A stretch of DNA of 64,000 bases from assembly GCF_004114915.1 (NCBI RefSeq), contig NZ_CP022219.1, forward strand, positions 4,928,501-4,992,500, read 5' to 3'. How positions within the stretch are numbered: position 1 is the first letter of the stretch; each line of letters starts with the position of its first letter. This DNA comes from Bradyrhizobium guangxiense (lineage in GTDB: Bacteria; Pseudomonadota; Alphaproteobacteria; Rhizobiales; Xanthobacteraceae). Both the position numbers and the translations under genes were made by a program. Positions 43,208 through 53,301 of this stretch are shown one piece after another. Under the pieces are notes generated by a model. That model was not told the origin of the DNA and did no database searches. It worked only from the letters and a program-made list of their open reading frames with translations.

Positions 43208-45715
43208 ATGGACGATCGACCCAGACAACCCGACCTGATGCAGGACGACGGCTTCGTCCGGGTGCGCGGCGCGCGCGAGCACAACCTTGGGAACGTCGAC
43301 GTCCGCATTCCCCGCAACGCCCTCGTCGTGTTCACGGGCGTGTCGGGCTCGGGGAAATCCTCGCTTGCCTTTGGAACGATCTACGCCGAAGCTCAGCGGC
43401 GCTATCTGGAATCGGTGTCGCCCTATGCGCGGCGCCTGTTCCACCAGATGCAGATCCCCGAGGTCGACGACATCGAAGGCCTGCCGCCCGCGGTGGCGCT
43501 GCAGCAGCAGCGCGGCGCGCCGACGACGCGGTCGTCGGTCGGTAGCGTCACCACCATCTCGAACCTGCTCAGGATGCTCTACTCCCGCGCCGGCGACTAT
43601 CCGCGCGGACAAGAGATGCTCTATGCCGAGTCGTTCTCGCCGAACACGCCGGAGGGCGCCTGCCCGACCTGCCACGGCATCGGCCGGATGCTCGACGTCA
43701 CCGAGAAGTCGATGGTGCCCGACGACACCAAGACGATCCGCGAGCGTGCCGTCGCGGCTTGGCCGAGCGCCTGGCAGGGGCAGAACCTCCGCGACATCCT
43801 GACGACGCTGGGCTACGACGTCGACAAGCCCTGGCGCGAGCTGCCGAAGAAGGACCGCGACTGGATCCTGTTCACCGAGGAGCAGCCGACCGTTCCCGTT
43901 TATGCCGGCTACGACGCAGCCGAGGTCAAGCGGGCGCTGCGCCGCAAGGAGGAGCCGAGCTACCAGGGCACCTTCACCGGCGCCAAGCGCTACGTGATGC
44001 AGACCTATGCCAAGTCCGAGAGCGCGATGATGAAGCGCCGCGTCGCGCAGTTCATGATCACGCGGGATTGCCCGACCTGCCACGGCACGCGGTTGAAGCC
44101 CGAGGCACTCAAGGTGAGGTTCGGCGGGCGCAACATCGCCGAGATGTCGCACCTGCCGCTCAAGCAGCTGCACGAGGTGATCAAGCCGTTCGCAAAAGCA
44201 TCGACGGACAAATCCGAGAAGACCGTCGTCGCGAGGCGCATCTGCGAGGATCTGTCGGCCCGGCTTGCCGTCCTGCTCGACCTCGGCCTCGGCTATCTCG
44301 CCTGCGAACGCAGCACGCCGACGCTGTCGCCGGGCGAGCTGCAGCGGCTGCGCCTCGCGACACAGGTCCGCTCGAATTTGTTCGGTGTCGTCTACGTGCT
44401 CGACGAGCCTTCCGCCGGCCTGCATCCAGCTGACACCGAGGCGCTGCTGCGGGCGCTGGATCGGCTGAAGCACGCCGGCAACTCGATCTTCGTCGTCGAG
44501 CACGAGATCGAGGTGATCAGGCATGCGGACTGGCTAGTGGACGTCGGCCCCGACGCCGGCGACGGCGGCGGGCTCATCCTCTACAGCGGGCCGCCCGCAG
44601 GACTCGGTGACATCGATCAATCGCACACCGCCCGCTTTCTCGCCCATCCCCGCAAGAAGCTGCCGACGATCCGGCGCGAGGCGAAGGGACATCTCAAGGT
44701 CAGAGGCGTCGTCCGCAACAATCTGCGCGGCCTCGACGTCGACATTCCGCTGGGCGTCATCGCCAGCGTCACGGGCGTATCCGGCTCCGGCAAGTCGAGC
44801 CTGATCAGCCAGTTCCTGGTCGAGACCGTGGCCGCGCATCTCGGCCATACGCTCGCCACCGACGCCGACGACGGCAGCCTTGCCCCGACGGTCGAGACGC
44901 TGGGCGGCAGGATCGTTGCCGGTCTTGACCAGATCAACCGTCTCGTCGTCGTCGACCAGAAGCCGATCGGGCGGACGCCGCGCTCCAACCTTGCGACCTA
45001 TACCGGCCTGTTCGACCACGTCAGGCGGCTGTTCGCGGCAACGCCACTGGCGAAACCCCGCCGCTATGATGCCGGGCGCTTCTCCTTCAACGTCGCAAAG
45101 GGACGCTGCGCGACCTGTGAAGGCGAGGGCTTCGTCTGTGTCGAGCTGCTGTTCCTGCCCAGCGTCTATGCGCCCTGCCCGACCTGCAAGGGCGCGCGCT
45201 ACAACGACAAGACGCTCGAGGTGAAGATCCGGGGCAAGTCCATCGCGGACGTGCTGGCGATGCGCGTCGACGAGGCCTTCGATTTCTTCGAGGGCGATGC
45301 AACGCTGACTCGCGCGCTGTCGGTCGTGCGCGAGGTCGGCCTCGGCTATATCCGCCTCGGTCAGTCCGCAACGGAATTGTCCGGTGGCGAAGCCCAGCGC
45401 ATCAAGCTTGCGACCGAGCTGATGCGGCCGCAACGCGGGCACACGCTCTATGTGCTGGACGAGCCGACCACCGGTCTTCATCCCAGAGACGTCGAACGGC
45501 TGATCGCCCAGCTCGACCGGATCGTGGATGCCGGCAACAGCGTGGTGGTGGTCGAGCATGACATGGATGTCGTGGCGCACAGCGACTGGATCATCGATCT
45601 CGGCCCCGGCGCCGGTGACGAGGGCGGCCGCATCGTCGCGGCGGGAACGCCTGAACGGCTCGCCAAAGCCGGCGGCAAGACCGCGCTCTATCTGGCCCGC
45701 CGCTTGAGGCAGTGA
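43208..45715 (+). CDS. uvrA: UvrA-like excinuclease ATPase, class II (UvrA2)
   Basis: An 835-residue DNA-damage-recognition ATPase. Two ABC ATPase halves are seen: GVSGSGKSS near residues 45 and 525, and signature motifs [11 protein letters not shown] and [11 protein letters not shown], each followed by a DEP Walker B ([24 protein letters not shown]). Zinc-binding cysteine pairs [24 protein letters not shown] and CPTCKGAR are present. It is shorter than housekeeping UvrA (about 940-1000) and has LSP instead of LSG in the first half, which suits the UvrA2 subfamily (often linked to drug or damage tolerance). The ATG at 43208 has GGAGGAAGC upstream. Confidence 0.9.
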   Translation: MDDRPRQPDLMQDDGFVRVRGAREHNLGNVDVRIPRNALVVFTGVSGSGKSSLAFGTIYAEAQRRYLESVSPYARRLFHQMQIPEVDDIEGLPPAVALQQQRGAPTTRSSVGSVTTISNLLRMLYSRAGDYPRGQEMLYAESFSPNTPEGACPTCHGIGRMLDVTEKSMVPDDTKTIRERAVAAWPSAWQGQNLRDILTTLGYDVDKPWRELPKKDRDWILFTEEQPTVPVYAGYDAAEVKRALRRKEEPSYQGTFTGAKRYVMQTYAKSESAMMKRRVAQFMITRDCPTCHGTRLKPEALKVRFGGRNIAEMSHLPLKQLHEVIKPFAKASTDKSEKTVVARRICEDLSARLAVLLDLGLGYLACERSTPTLSPGELQRLRLATQVRSNLFGVVYVLDEPSAGLHPADTEALLRALDRLKHAGNSIFVVEHEIEVIRHADWLVDVGPDAGDGGGLILYSGPPAGLGDIDQSHTARFLAHPRKKLPTIRREAKGHLKVRGVVRNNLRGLDVDIPLGVIASVTGVSGSGKSSLISQFLVETVAAHLGHTLATDADDGSLAPTVETLGGRIVAGLDQINRLVVVDQKPIGRTPRSNLATYTGLFDHVRRLFAATPLAKPRRYDAGRFSFNVAKGRCATCEGEGFVCVELLFLPSVYAPCPTCKGARYNDKTLEVKIRGKSIADVLAMRVDEAFDFFEGDATLTRALSVVREVGLGYIRLGQSATELSGGEAQRIKLATELMRPQRGHTLYVLDEPTTGLHPRDVERLIAQLDRIVDAGNSVVVVEHDMDVVAHSDWIIDLGPGAGDEGGRIVAAGTPERLAKAGGKTALYLARRLRQ

Positions 45716-45885
45716 TCCCGCGACGATTGTCGCCAGGCGAAGGCGCCGCGCCGGCATTTCGCAATTGCGTTGCAGGCCGTGGAAGACCGACCTCGACTTT
45801 CGCCATGTTGACTTTCCGCGATCCCCCTCCCCATACTTCGCAAAAAGATAACAAGATCAAACGACGGTTTTGAGGGAGGACAAGA

Positions 45886-47196
45886 ATGCCGACTTCACGC
45901 AGGCAGCTGCTGAAGGGTACGGCGGCTGCCGCCGCCACACTCAGCCTCGATTGGACCAGGGCCCAGGCGCAGGCCGAGACATTGCGCATCGGCCTGATCT
46001 ACGACCTCACGGGCCCCTTTGCCGCCGGCGGCTCGGTCGCCTCGTCAATCGGCGCCCAGATCGCGATCGATCTCGTCAACGAGAAAGGCGGTATCGGCGG
46101 CAAGACCAAGATTGCTGCGGTTGCGGCGGATTCCCAGAGCAAGCCCGACGTTGCGATCAACGAGGCCGAACGCCTGATCAGCCAGGAGAAGATCGACATT
46201 CTCAACGGCGTCTATGCGAGCTCGCATGCGGTGCCGCTGGCGGCGAAGGTCGAGCAGCAGAAGAAGATTCTCTGGATCACGACGGCGGTCTCGACCGCCG
46301 TGTTCAAGGACAAGAACCTGCAATATGTGTTTCGCGCGCAGATCCATTCCGACCAATATGGCCAGGCCTTTGCCAGCTTCATCACCGAGCACGCGAAAGC
46401 AAAACTCGGCATGGATCCCAAGGACGTCAAGGTTGCGCTGATTCACGAGGACGGCCCCTACGGCGTCGGGGTCGCCGCCGCGGACGAAACCTATGCCAAG
46501 CAGGCCGGCATCCAGGTCGTGTTACGTGAAGGCTATTCGGCGTCGGCACCCGATCTGTCGGTGCTGGTGACAAAAATCAAGCGCGCCAAGGCCGACGTGA
46601 TCTCCCATGCCGGCTACAATCCCGACATCACCCTGTTCCTGCGCCAGGCCCGCGAGAGCGGATTGCGCTTCAAGATGTTGTTCGGGGCCGGCGCGGGCTA
46701 CAGCCAGCTCGACAAGCTGCGCGCCACCTTCGGCGCCGACATCGACAATTTCTGCAACATCGATCCAGTGCCGGCGCAACTGCTGGATCCCGGCAAGCTC
46801 GCGCCGGGCATGGGCGATCTGATCAACGCGATGGTCACGCGCTACAAGGCCAAGACCGGCGCCACCGATGTGCCGCCGCACTGCTCGATGGGTTTCAACC
46901 AGACCTGGGTGCTGCTCAACAACGTGCTGCCGGTCGCCAAAGAAAAGTATGGCAGCTTCGAGCCCGAGGCGATCCGCAAGGCCGCGCTCGACGTCGACAT
47001 TCCCGCCGGCGGCACCATCCAGGGCTACGGCGTGAAATTCTTCCCGCCGGGCACGCCGCTGTCCGGCCAGAACGAGCGCTCCACGCCCGTGGTGATGCAG
47101 AACGCCGGCGAGCACATCTCGGTGGTGTGGCCGACCAATATCAGGACGCAGGACCCGGTCTTCCCGCTGCCGAAGGGATCGACTTACGGGGCGTGA
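45886..47196 (+). CDS. ABC transporter substrate-binding protein, branched-chain amino acid type
   Basis: A 436-residue periplasmic type 1 binding protein (LivJ/HAAT superfamily). The Tat-like signal is SRRQLLKGTAAAAATLSL. The mature domain begins ETLRIGLIYDLTGPFAAGG, then QIAIDLVNEKGGIGGKTKI and SYDQYGQAF-like HSDQYGQAF. LivFGHM partners are absent from the window. A family label of branched-chain amino acids is not specific; aromatic acids, ureas and amides are equally possible ligands. Confidence 0.88.
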   Translation: MPTSRRQLLKGTAAAAATLSLDWTRAQAQAETLRIGLIYDLTGPFAAGGSVASSIGAQIAIDLVNEKGGIGGKTKIAAVAADSQSKPDVAINEAERLISQEKIDILNGVYASSHAVPLAAKVEQQKKILWITTAVSTAVFKDKNLQYVFRAQIHSDQYGQAFASFITEHAKAKLGMDPKDVKVALIHEDGPYGVGVAAADETYAKQAGIQVVLREGYSASAPDLSVLVTKIKRAKADVISHAGYNPDITLFLRQARESGLRFKMLFGAGAGYSQLDKLRATFGADIDNFCNIDPVPAQLLDPGKLAPGMGDLINAMVTRYKAKTGATDVPPHCSMGFNQTWVLLNNVLPVAKEKYGSFEPEAIRKAALDVDIPAGGTIQGYGVKFFPPGTPLSGQNERSTPVVMQNAGEHISVVWPTNIRTQDPVFPLPKGSTYGA

Positions 47197-47210
47197 GTGA
47201 GGTTTCTTCG

Positions 47211-47234
47211 CCTCTCCCCGCTTGCGGGGAGAGG
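47211..47234. terminator. palindrome between convergent genes
   Basis: CCTCTCCCCGC (47211-47221), TT, GCGGGGAGAGG (47224-47234). It is an 11-bp perfect inverted repeat lying between the ABC binding-protein gene and the convergent Gfo/Idh gene, and could stop both. It is related to the hairpin at 39059. Confidence 0.55.
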
Positions 47235-47264
47235 GAGCGCAGTCCCGTCGCGGCGACGATCGCC

Positions 47265-48434
47265 CTACAACACCACCCGTCGCCCCTCCTCCGCCGCCCA
47301 GTACCCCGCGTAGTTCACCTTGATCGTCTCGTAGGCCAGCCCGAAGTCCGACAGTGGCTGCCGCCCTGCCGCCGCGCATTCCATAAAGTCCTGGATCTCC
47401 TGCAGATAGCCGCGCGTCCATTCCTCCTCGAGGCAGACATATTGCCAGCCGGTCTTGCGATCGACCTTCTCGGTGAAGTAGACGCCCGCAAGCTTCTCCT
47501 CGCTGGTCTGGTAGCTCATTAGATGATTGTTCGGCGTGATGTTGGCGAACAGCGAACCGCCGGACGTGTACGTCTCGATCAGATTGCGTACCCCGCCCAT
47601 GATCATGTCGCCGGAGAACACGGTCGCCTTGGTGCCGTCGCTGAAGGTGGCGGTGAGCGTGCCCCAGTCTTCGACGTCGACCGGATTGGCCTTGATGTAG
47701 GTGCGCTCCTCGGGCTTGAGGCCGGCGGTGACATTGCCGACATCGCAGATGACGCTGGCAACGCGGATGGTCTCGCCGCGCGCCCTGGCCTCGACCTGCT
47801 TCAGATAAAGCACGGCCGAGAGCGGGTGACAGCCCATGCGGATCAGCGAGCCGCCGCCGGTCATCGCCCATTGCGCAGCATGGGTCGCGTGCGAGCCGGA
47901 ATGGCTTTCCTCGCCCTTCATGAACAGGATCTTATCCTTGGTCGCTCTCAGGATCTCCGCCGTCTTGGTCACGGCCGGTGCGTAGATCCAGTCCTCGGCA
48001 TACATGAAGAGCTTGCCGGTGCGCTCGATTGCGGCGCGCGTCTTGTCCATCTCCTCGATCACGCGCTCATACATCAGCGCCTTCGGCACCCGCCGGCCGA
48101 TCGGCTGCTGGTCGCCGTCACGGCCGAAATAGCCGGCGAACGGCTTCTCACAGATCACATGCTTGCCGGCCTGCATGGCGCCGACGATCATCTCGGCATG
48201 AAGATTGGGCGGAGTGCAGATGTCGACGACGTCGATCTCGCGGTCCGCGACCAGCTCGCTGAAGCTGCGATAGACGCGCGGGATTCCGTGCCGTCCGGCG
48301 AATTCGACGACATGATCGCCGCGCGCGGCCACCGCTGCGACCTCGACATCCACGCCATAGACGCGCCGGAACGCATACATGTGCAGCTCCGACACGAAAC
48401 CGCAGCCGACGAGTCCCACCCTGATCCCAGCCAT
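47265..48434 (-). CDS. Gfo/Idh/MocA-family oxidoreductase
   Basis: A 389-residue NAD(P)-dependent oxidoreductase. The Rossmann loop GLVGCGFVSELHMYAF is at residues 7-22. VVDICTPPNLHAEMIVGAM and GKHVICEKPFAGYFG (with the EKP dinucleotide and substrate motif) follow, and a C-terminal sheet domain lies after residue 150. It may oxidise a sugar, inositol or a related polyol, but no neighbour narrows this. The start at 48434 is chosen because the ten-residue extension upstream is unlikely. Divergence is absent: RlpA-like lies upstream on the same strand, 48 bases away. Confidence 0.88.
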   Translation of the reverse strand: MAGIRVGLVGCGFVSELHMYAFRRVYGVDVEVAAVAARGDHVVEFAGRHGIPRVYRSFSELVADREIDVVDICTPPNLHAEMIVGAMQAGKHVICEKPFAGYFGRDGDQQPIGRRVPKALMYERVIEEMDKTRAAIERTGKLFMYAEDWIYAPAVTKTAEILRATKDKILFMKGEESHSGSHATHAAQWAMTGGGSLIRMGCHPLSAVLYLKQVEARARGETIRVASVICDVGNVTAGLKPEERTYIKANPVDVEDWGTLTATFSDGTKATVFSGDMIMGGVRNLIETYTSGGSLFANITPNNHLMSYQTSEEKLAGVYFTEKVDRKTGWQYVCLEEEWTRGYLQEIQDFMECAAAGRQPLSDFGLAYETIKVNYAGYWAAEEGRRVVL

Positions 48435-48482
48435 TGGCGCCCCTCCCTTGCTTTCGAGGGGCACTATAGCGCGTGGAGCGGC

Positions 48483-48809
48483 CTATTCCACGGAGACCCG
48501 CACCACGCCGGCACTCATCATGCCGAGCGCGCGGGCAGCGGGCACCGAGAGATCAACGATGCGGCCGCGAATGAAGGGACCGCGATCATTGACGCGGCAC
48601 TGGATCGTGCGCCCGCTCCAGGACACCCTGAGGACGCTGCCGAACGGACGCGTCCGGTGCGCGCAGGTCAGCTCGCCGCCCTTGCCGGCTTTTCCATAGC
48701 CGTAATACGAGGCAAGCCCGCTTTCGGCATGGGCGACAGAAATGGCAGAAAGCGAAAAACTGGCAAGAGAACTGGCAAGAGAGAAGAATAGCGTGGTTCG
48801 CGCTCGCAC
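48483..48809 (-). CDS. rlpA: RlpA-like protein (double-psi beta-barrel)
   Basis: A 108-residue exported protein. The signal peptide is RARTTLFFSLASSLASFSL with cleavage near AHAES. The mature part is a single DPBB domain: GLASYYGYGKAGKGGELTC, AHRTRPFGSVLRVSW, and VNDRGPFIRGRIVDLSVPAA, which contains the barrel's Asp. RlpA proteins are septal lytic transglycosylases or peptidoglycan binders. This one has no SPOR domain. The GTG at 48809 is chosen (GGGAG upstream); upstream in-frame ATGs give an unlikely extension. Confidence 0.85.
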   Translation of the reverse strand: MRARTTLFFSLASSLASFSLSAISVAHAESGLASYYGYGKAGKGGELTCAHRTRPFGSVLRVSWSGRTIQCRVNDRGPFIRGRIVDLSVPAARALGMMSAGVVRVSVE

Positions 48810-48913
48810 GGCACCGCTCCCGGTTGACCCCGCCCGGCGCTGCAAACGTCGATTTGTTCCCTTGAGTTCCCCGCCCACGGCCGCGCAGGGCGCGGCCGTG
48901 CGATCACACATTG

Positions 48914-49759
48914 TTACCGTTTGTGGAAGACCAGCGTGCGGACCTCGATGCTCTCACGCGGCCCAGCGCTCGCCGGCGTGGTCGGATCGATGAAGGCGGT
49001 GTGCGGGCCGAAGCGTGTGCGGCCATCGGTTGCGGAATCATAGCATTTGAGCAGCAGCGCCTGGTCGGATGTCATCTCCGGGAAGTAGAACCAGCGATGC
49101 GCCGGATTGTACTTCACCGAATAGGTCTCGCCGCGTCGGCTGGGATAAATCAGGTCGGAGGCGACGAGATCGTCGGGGGCGACCGTCGTGCCGTCCGCCA
49201 TCGCCAGCGGTGAATCCCGCAAGGGGCCGCGGATCGGCCGCCAGAGATTGATCACCTGCACGCGGCCCTCGAGCAACTCCTCGGCCTCGTCGGGCAGATG
49301 CTCGCGGACACGGTTGGCACCGGAGATCGCGGTCTGGTCGACATGGACGCGCGTTGCCGGCTGGCGTGGACCACCGTCGCGGATATCAGGCGCGCCTTCG
49401 ACGCGCTTGCGCACGGTGTGATCGAAGATGAAGACGCGATCGGCCTTCAGCGTGGCCCGCAGGAACGCCTCGACGGCGGGATAATAGACCGCCCTCACTT
49501 CTTCGTCGTTGTAGAAATCCTTCACCCGGGTCGGATGACGCACCAGGGCAAAGCCCTCGCGATCGAGCGAGAACGTTTGCGCAATCGGCCGCGCATCGAA
49601 GATCGGCACCTGATGCGGCTCCGGCAGCGCCGTGCTCTTGGGCTCGCCCGGCGGCGGATCGAAGGCATAGGTGCGCGGCTTGCCCGAAACGGGGGCGAGA
49701 TAGTTGAGTTCGGCAGTGACGAAAGGAAGCGATTCGATTCTTGTTTCTTGCAGGCCCAT
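48914..49759 (-). CDS. CmcJ/NvfI-family protein
   Basis: A 281-residue protein like the CmcJ partner of the 7-alpha-hydroxycephem methyltransferase and the fungal NvfI-type oxidoreductases. Signature-like: AELNYLAPVSGKPRTYAFD, REGFALVRHPTRVKDFYND, VHVDQTAISGANRVREHLP and VINLWRPIRGPLRDSPLAM. An H-x-D pair in RVHVDQT suggests a metal-dependent oxygenase fold. No antibiotic genes are nearby. It stands alone, with the palindrome 49985-50031 upstream. Confidence 0.75.
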   Translation of the reverse strand: MGLQETRIESLPFVTAELNYLAPVSGKPRTYAFDPPPGEPKSTALPEPHQVPIFDARPIAQTFSLDREGFALVRHPTRVKDFYNDEEVRAVYYPAVEAFLRATLKADRVFIFDHTVRKRVEGAPDIRDGGPRQPATRVHVDQTAISGANRVREHLPDEAEELLEGRVQVINLWRPIRGPLRDSPLAMADGTTVAPDDLVASDLIYPSRRGETYSVKYNPAHRWFYFPEMTSDQALLLKCYDSATDGRTRFGPHTAFIDPTTPASAGPRESIEVRTLVFHKR

Positions 49760-49984
49760 GGCCGGTCTCCCGATGTGGTCGTCGAATTGATCTTTGCGGG
49801 AGTTCACCGTGCCGCAAGAGCTGCGATGCAAATAGCAACGGGGATGTTGTCGCGAGCGCTATATGCAGGAGGATTGTTTCGAGGAACGCGATTGAGTTGG
49901 AAGCCATCTCCTTCTCACGAACGCTTGAGCGGCTCGTGAGCTCTGTGCCTCCCCGTCGTCAACCCGGGACGCCCGCAGGGCGAA

Positions 49985-50031
49985 CCCGGAATCCATCGGG
50001 CCGCAAAGTTTGTGGTTGAATGGATTCCGGG
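49985..50031. repeat. palindromic intergenic element
   Basis: CCCGGAATCCAT (49985-49996) and ATGGATTCCGGG (50020-50031), a 12-bp perfect inverted repeat, flanked by GC-rich DNA that looks like the rhizobial dispersed palindromic elements. It lies between the CmcJ-like gene and ssuA. Confidence 0.7.
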
Positions 50032-50071
50032 CTCGCGACTTCGTCGCGCGCCCGAATGACGGCAAGGAGCA

Positions 50072-51010
50072 TTACAACCCCGCCTTCGCGATCGCATCCG
50101 TAAACGAGCGATCCACGATCTCCGCGGCATCCAGCTTCTGCTTGATCAAGCCCCAGCGTAGATAGAGGTCAATCGTGCTCTGCTCGTCCGCGACCACGCC
50201 GTCGTCGATCGGCGCGATGCGGATCTTTGCGCGCGACAACCAGTTCTGCGGCACCGCGGTCGGGATATTCATCAGCCTGCCCCAAGTCGCAGCATAGCTG
50301 TCGACGTTGTTCAGCGACCAGGCCCGCGCCGTGGTGAGGCGCCGGATGAAGTCGGACAGCTCGGCACGCTTGTCGCGGATTGCGTCGGGCCGCGCCACCT
50401 GGAAGCTCAGCCCCGGTGTCAGGCCTTCCGACGTGATGATGCGACGCGACTTGAACAGCACCTCCTCCTGGCTCACATAAGGCTCCCAGGTCGACCATGC
50501 ATCGACCGAGCCTTGCGTGTAGGCGATCTTGGCGTCCGACGGCGCCAGGAACGCGATCTGCACGTCACTCGCACTCCAGCCGTTCTTCTCCAGCGCAGCC
50601 AGGATCAGCTGATGGCCGATCGAGCCGCGGCCGGTTGCAATCTTCTTAGCCCGGAGATCGGCAAAGCTCTTGATCGGCGATGTCTCGGGCACGAGGATCG
50701 CGAGCCCCTCACGCGTTTGCCGGATGGCAGCGATCGCCTTCACCGGCGCGCCGGAGGCGGCGGCGAAGGTGAAGGGCGCGTCGCCAACGAGACCGGTCTC
50801 GATCGCGCCGGCGCTGAGCGCTTCCAGGAGCGGCGCGGCCGCCGGAAATTCTTTCCACTCGATCTTGTAAGGTACGTCCTTGAGCACGCCGGCCGCTTCC
50901 ATCACGGCCTGCGCATTGCCCTTCTGGTCCCCGACGCGCAATGTGGTTTGCGCAGCTGCCACCTCCAGCGAAGCGAACAGCAGCGCGCCGGCCAGCATGA
51001 GGCGGATCAT
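50072..51010 (-). CDS. ssuA: aliphatic sulfonate ABC transporter, binding protein
   Basis: A 312-residue periplasmic binding protein (NMT1/SsuA type). The signal peptide is MIRLMLAGALLFASLEVAA with cleavage at AAAQ. It continues TLRVGDQKGNAQAVMEAAG, YKIEWKEFPAAAPLLEAL and GSVDAWSTWEPYVS, typical of SsuA. It is the last gene of the minus-strand operon, in an ATGA overlap with ssuD. The binding protein probably presents alkanesulfonates or taurine-like compounds to SsuBC. Confidence 0.88.
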   Translation of the reverse strand: MIRLMLAGALLFASLEVAAAQTTLRVGDQKGNAQAVMEAAGVLKDVPYKIEWKEFPAAAPLLEALSAGAIETGLVGDAPFTFAAASGAPVKAIAAIRQTREGLAILVPETSPIKSFADLRAKKIATGRGSIGHQLILAALEKNGWSASDVQIAFLAPSDAKIAYTQGSVDAWSTWEPYVSQEEVLFKSRRIITSEGLTPGLSFQVARPDAIRDKRAELSDFIRRLTTARAWSLNNVDSYAATWGRLMNIPTAVPQNWLSRAKIRIAPIDDGVVADEQSTIDLYLRWGLIKQKLDAAEIVDRSFTDAIAKAGL

Positions 51011-52107
51011 TCGGCGGCCTCGCCGCGCACCGCCTGACGCTTGGCGATCAGCTCGCGTGTCAGCGGAATCAGCTCGCGGCCGTACTCGATGGCGTCGATC
51101 AGCGGATCGAAGCCGCGGATCAGGAAATGGCTGATGCCGAGATCGTAATAATCGCCGAAGACTTCGGCGACCTGCTCGGGCGTGCCGACCAGCGCCGTGG
51201 TGTTGCTGTTGGCGCCGGTGAGCTTTGCGATCTCGGTCCACAGCCGCTTGTCGATGCGGCTGCCCTGGTCGGCGAGCGCAAGCAGGCGCCGCGCGCCGGC
51301 GGTGGCATGGCCGTCGGCGGGCTTGCGATAGCCGGTCTTGTCCTGAAGCGCGGTGGCACGGGCCAGGATCTCCTCGGCCTTCTCCCAGGCCTGCTTCTCG
51401 GTCGGGGCGATGATTGGCCGCACCGAGAGGCTGAAGCGCGGCGTCGGCCGCCCGTGCCGCACCGCCGCGTTATGGACGCGGGAGGTGACGTCGCGCACCT
51501 GGGCATAGGATTCGCCCCACAGCGCAAAGGTGTCGGCGTGCTTGCCCGCGACGTCGATCGCCGCGTCCGAGGCGCCGCCGAAATAGATGCGGATGCCGTC
51601 GGGACGATAGGGCTTCACTTGCGAGAAGGCGTTCTCGACCTGGTAGTATCTGCCCTTGTAGCTGAACGGCTTGTCGCTGCCCCATTCCAGCCTGAGCACG
51701 TCGAGGAACTCGGAGGTCCGGGCATAGCGTTCGTCCTTGTCGTCGAGCGTGTTGCCGTCCTGCCGGAGCTCGGTGGCGTTGCCGCCGGTGATGACATGGA
51801 GCGCAACGCGGCCGCGGGAAAGCTGGTCCAGCACCGCGAACTGCCGCGCCAGCAATGTCGGCGCGGTGAAGCCAGGGCGCTGCGCGATCAGCACGTTGAG
51901 GCGGGACGTCACGTTGAGCACGTGCTGGGCGACCTGGAGCGAGTCGGGCGTGGTCGAATGGAACGCCAGCAGCGCACGATCGAAGCCGGCATTCTCATGC
52001 GCCTTCGCCACCGTCTCGATGTGAGTGGGATCGAGCACCGGCCCCTCGCGCACGATGGTCTCTGACGAATTGTTGTTGCTGATGAAGCCGATGAACTCGA
52101 TCGACAT
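51007..52107 (-). CDS. ssuD: FMNH2-dependent alkanesulfonate monooxygenase
   Basis: A 366-residue luciferase-like flavin-dependent enzyme that releases sulfite from alkanesulfonates. Features: ETVAKAHENAGFDRALLAF (substrate pocket), STTPDSLQVAQHVLN, LIAQRPGFTAPTLLARQ and LHVITGGNATELRQDGN, all of SsuD type. Length fits. It needs an FMN reductase (SsuE), which is not in the window. It lies between the SfnB-like gene (21-base gap) and ssuA (overlap). Confidence 0.88.
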   Translation of the reverse strand: MSIEFIGFISNNNSSETIVREGPVLDPTHIETVAKAHENAGFDRALLAFHSTTPDSLQVAQHVLNVTSRLNVLIAQRPGFTAPTLLARQFAVLDQLSRGRVALHVITGGNATELRQDGNTLDDKDERYARTSEFLDVLRLEWGSDKPFSYKGRYYQVENAFSQVKPYRPDGIRIYFGGASDAAIDVAGKHADTFALWGESYAQVRDVTSRVHNAAVRHGRPTPRFSLSVRPIIAPTEKQAWEKAEEILARATALQDKTGYRKPADGHATAGARRLLALADQGSRIDKRLWTEIAKLTGANSNTTALVGTPEQVAEVFGDYYDLGISHFLIRGFDPLIDAIEYGRELIPLTRELIAKRQAVRGEAAE

Positions 52108-52128
52108 GATCGTCTCCCTGTTGAACTG

Positions 52129-53301
52129 TTAGAGCCCGAGTGCGGCACGGCCGAGGCCGATGCGGGTGGAATCGTCCTGCGGTGTGTGCACCCGCCCGCA
52201 CAGCACGTCGCGATAGTGCCGCTCCAGCGGATTGATACGAGACAGGCCGTGATTGCCAGTGAGCGACAGCGCGTCCTCGACGACGGCGACTGCGTTGTTG
52301 GTGACCGTCAGCTTGATGATGTTGGACTCGGTGCCGGAGAGCTCGACGCCATCGTCGAAGTCGCCGGCAAAGGAGGTGATCAACCGCGCGTTGACCGCAA
52401 GCCGCGCCTCGATCGCCCCCAGGATCTCCTGGGCGCGCGACAAGGTCGCGAGCGGCGCGCCGAGGCTGGCCGGAACGCGCTGCTTCAGGAACGTGATCAG
52501 CCAGTCGCGCGCCGCGCGGGCGATGCCGTCATAGATCGCGGCGACGAAGACCGTGTGGGCGGTCGCCTGCGTCGCGTCGGGTCCACGCCAGTCCGCGGGC
52601 TTGCGCAGGTCGATTTCGGACCCCAGCGGGATCACGACGTCCTCGAAGATCACGTCGTGGCTGCCGCTGGCGCGCAGACCGTGATGGTCCCAGGTCTCGA
52701 CGATGCGGGTGCCCGGCAGGCCCGCCGGCACCAGGAACTGGCCGACGCGCGGCTCGACCTCGTCGGTCCGTGCCCAGACCAGATACCATTTCAGGATCGG
52801 CGAGCCCGTCGAGTAGACCTTGTGGCCGGACAGGCGCCAGCCAGTCTCGGTACGCCGCGCGATCGTCGCCGGCAGGCCGCCGCGCGCGGGCGAGCCGAGC
52901 TCCGGCTCGACGCGCAGGGCGTTGATGAGCGCAAGGCCCTCGACGCTCTCGCGCGCCAGCTTGCGCGACAGCCGCGCCGGCCAGCTCGGGCTGCGCGCCA
53001 TGACGAGGTGATTGATGTAGTGCATCGCCAGCACCAGCGCGGTCGAGGGATCGGCCTTGCCGAGAATGCCGAGGACGCGCGCGGCGTATTGTGCGCCGGC
53101 ACCGGCCCCGCCATGGGCCGCCGGCACGGTCAGCGACAGCAGGCCCGCCGTGGAGAGCTCGCGAAAATTCTCGAACGGAAAGCTGCCGGCCCGGTCATGC
53201 TCCGCCGCACGCGCCGCAAAAGCTTCGGCCAGCGCCTCGGCGCGCGCGACATAATCCGGTTCGTGATGCGCCGCGCGCCCTTCTGCAACAGGCGTCACCA
53301 T
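52129..53301 (-). CDS. acyl-CoA dehydrogenase-fold protein, SfnB/DszC-like
   Basis: A 390-residue flavoprotein of the acyl-CoA dehydrogenase superfamily. LLSLTVPAAHGGAGAGAQY, SGHKVYSTGSPILKWYLVW and WDHHGLRASGSHDVIFEDV are family landmarks. The position inside a sulfonate operon and the likeness to SfnB and DszC-type monooxygenases suggest sulfur acquisition, with FMNH2 rather than CoA-bound substrate. The catalytic Glu of true dehydrogenases is not obvious. It overlaps the preceding ATPase gene by 7 bases. Confidence 0.8.
   Translation of the reverse strand: MVTPVAEGRAAHHEPDYVARAEALAEAFAARAAEHDRAGSFPFENFRELSTAGLLSLTVPAAHGGAGAGAQYAARVLGILGKADPSTALVLAMHYINHLVMARSPSWPARLSRKLARESVEGLALINALRVEPELGSPARGGLPATIARRTETGWRLSGHKVYSTGSPILKWYLVWARTDEVEPRVGQFLVPAGLPGTRIVETWDHHGLRASGSHDVIFEDVVIPLGSEIDLRKPADWRGPDATQATAHTVFVAAIYDGIARAARDWLITFLKQRVPASLGAPLATLSRAQEILGAIEARLAVNARLITSFAGDFDDGVELSGTESNIIKLTVTNNAVAVVEDALSLTGNHGLSRINPLERHYRDVLCGRVHTPQDDSTRIGLGRAALGL

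Noticed and set aside
47523..48791. 422-aa plus-strand ORF opposite the oxidoreductase
   Set aside because: Antisense to the Gfo/Idh/MocA gene; charged, low-complexity translation.
49859..50130. overlapping 68- and 71-aa minus-strand ORFs upstream of the CmcJ-like gene
   Set aside because: They lie over the palindromic repeat at 49985-50031 and translate it; such repeats give open frames by chance.
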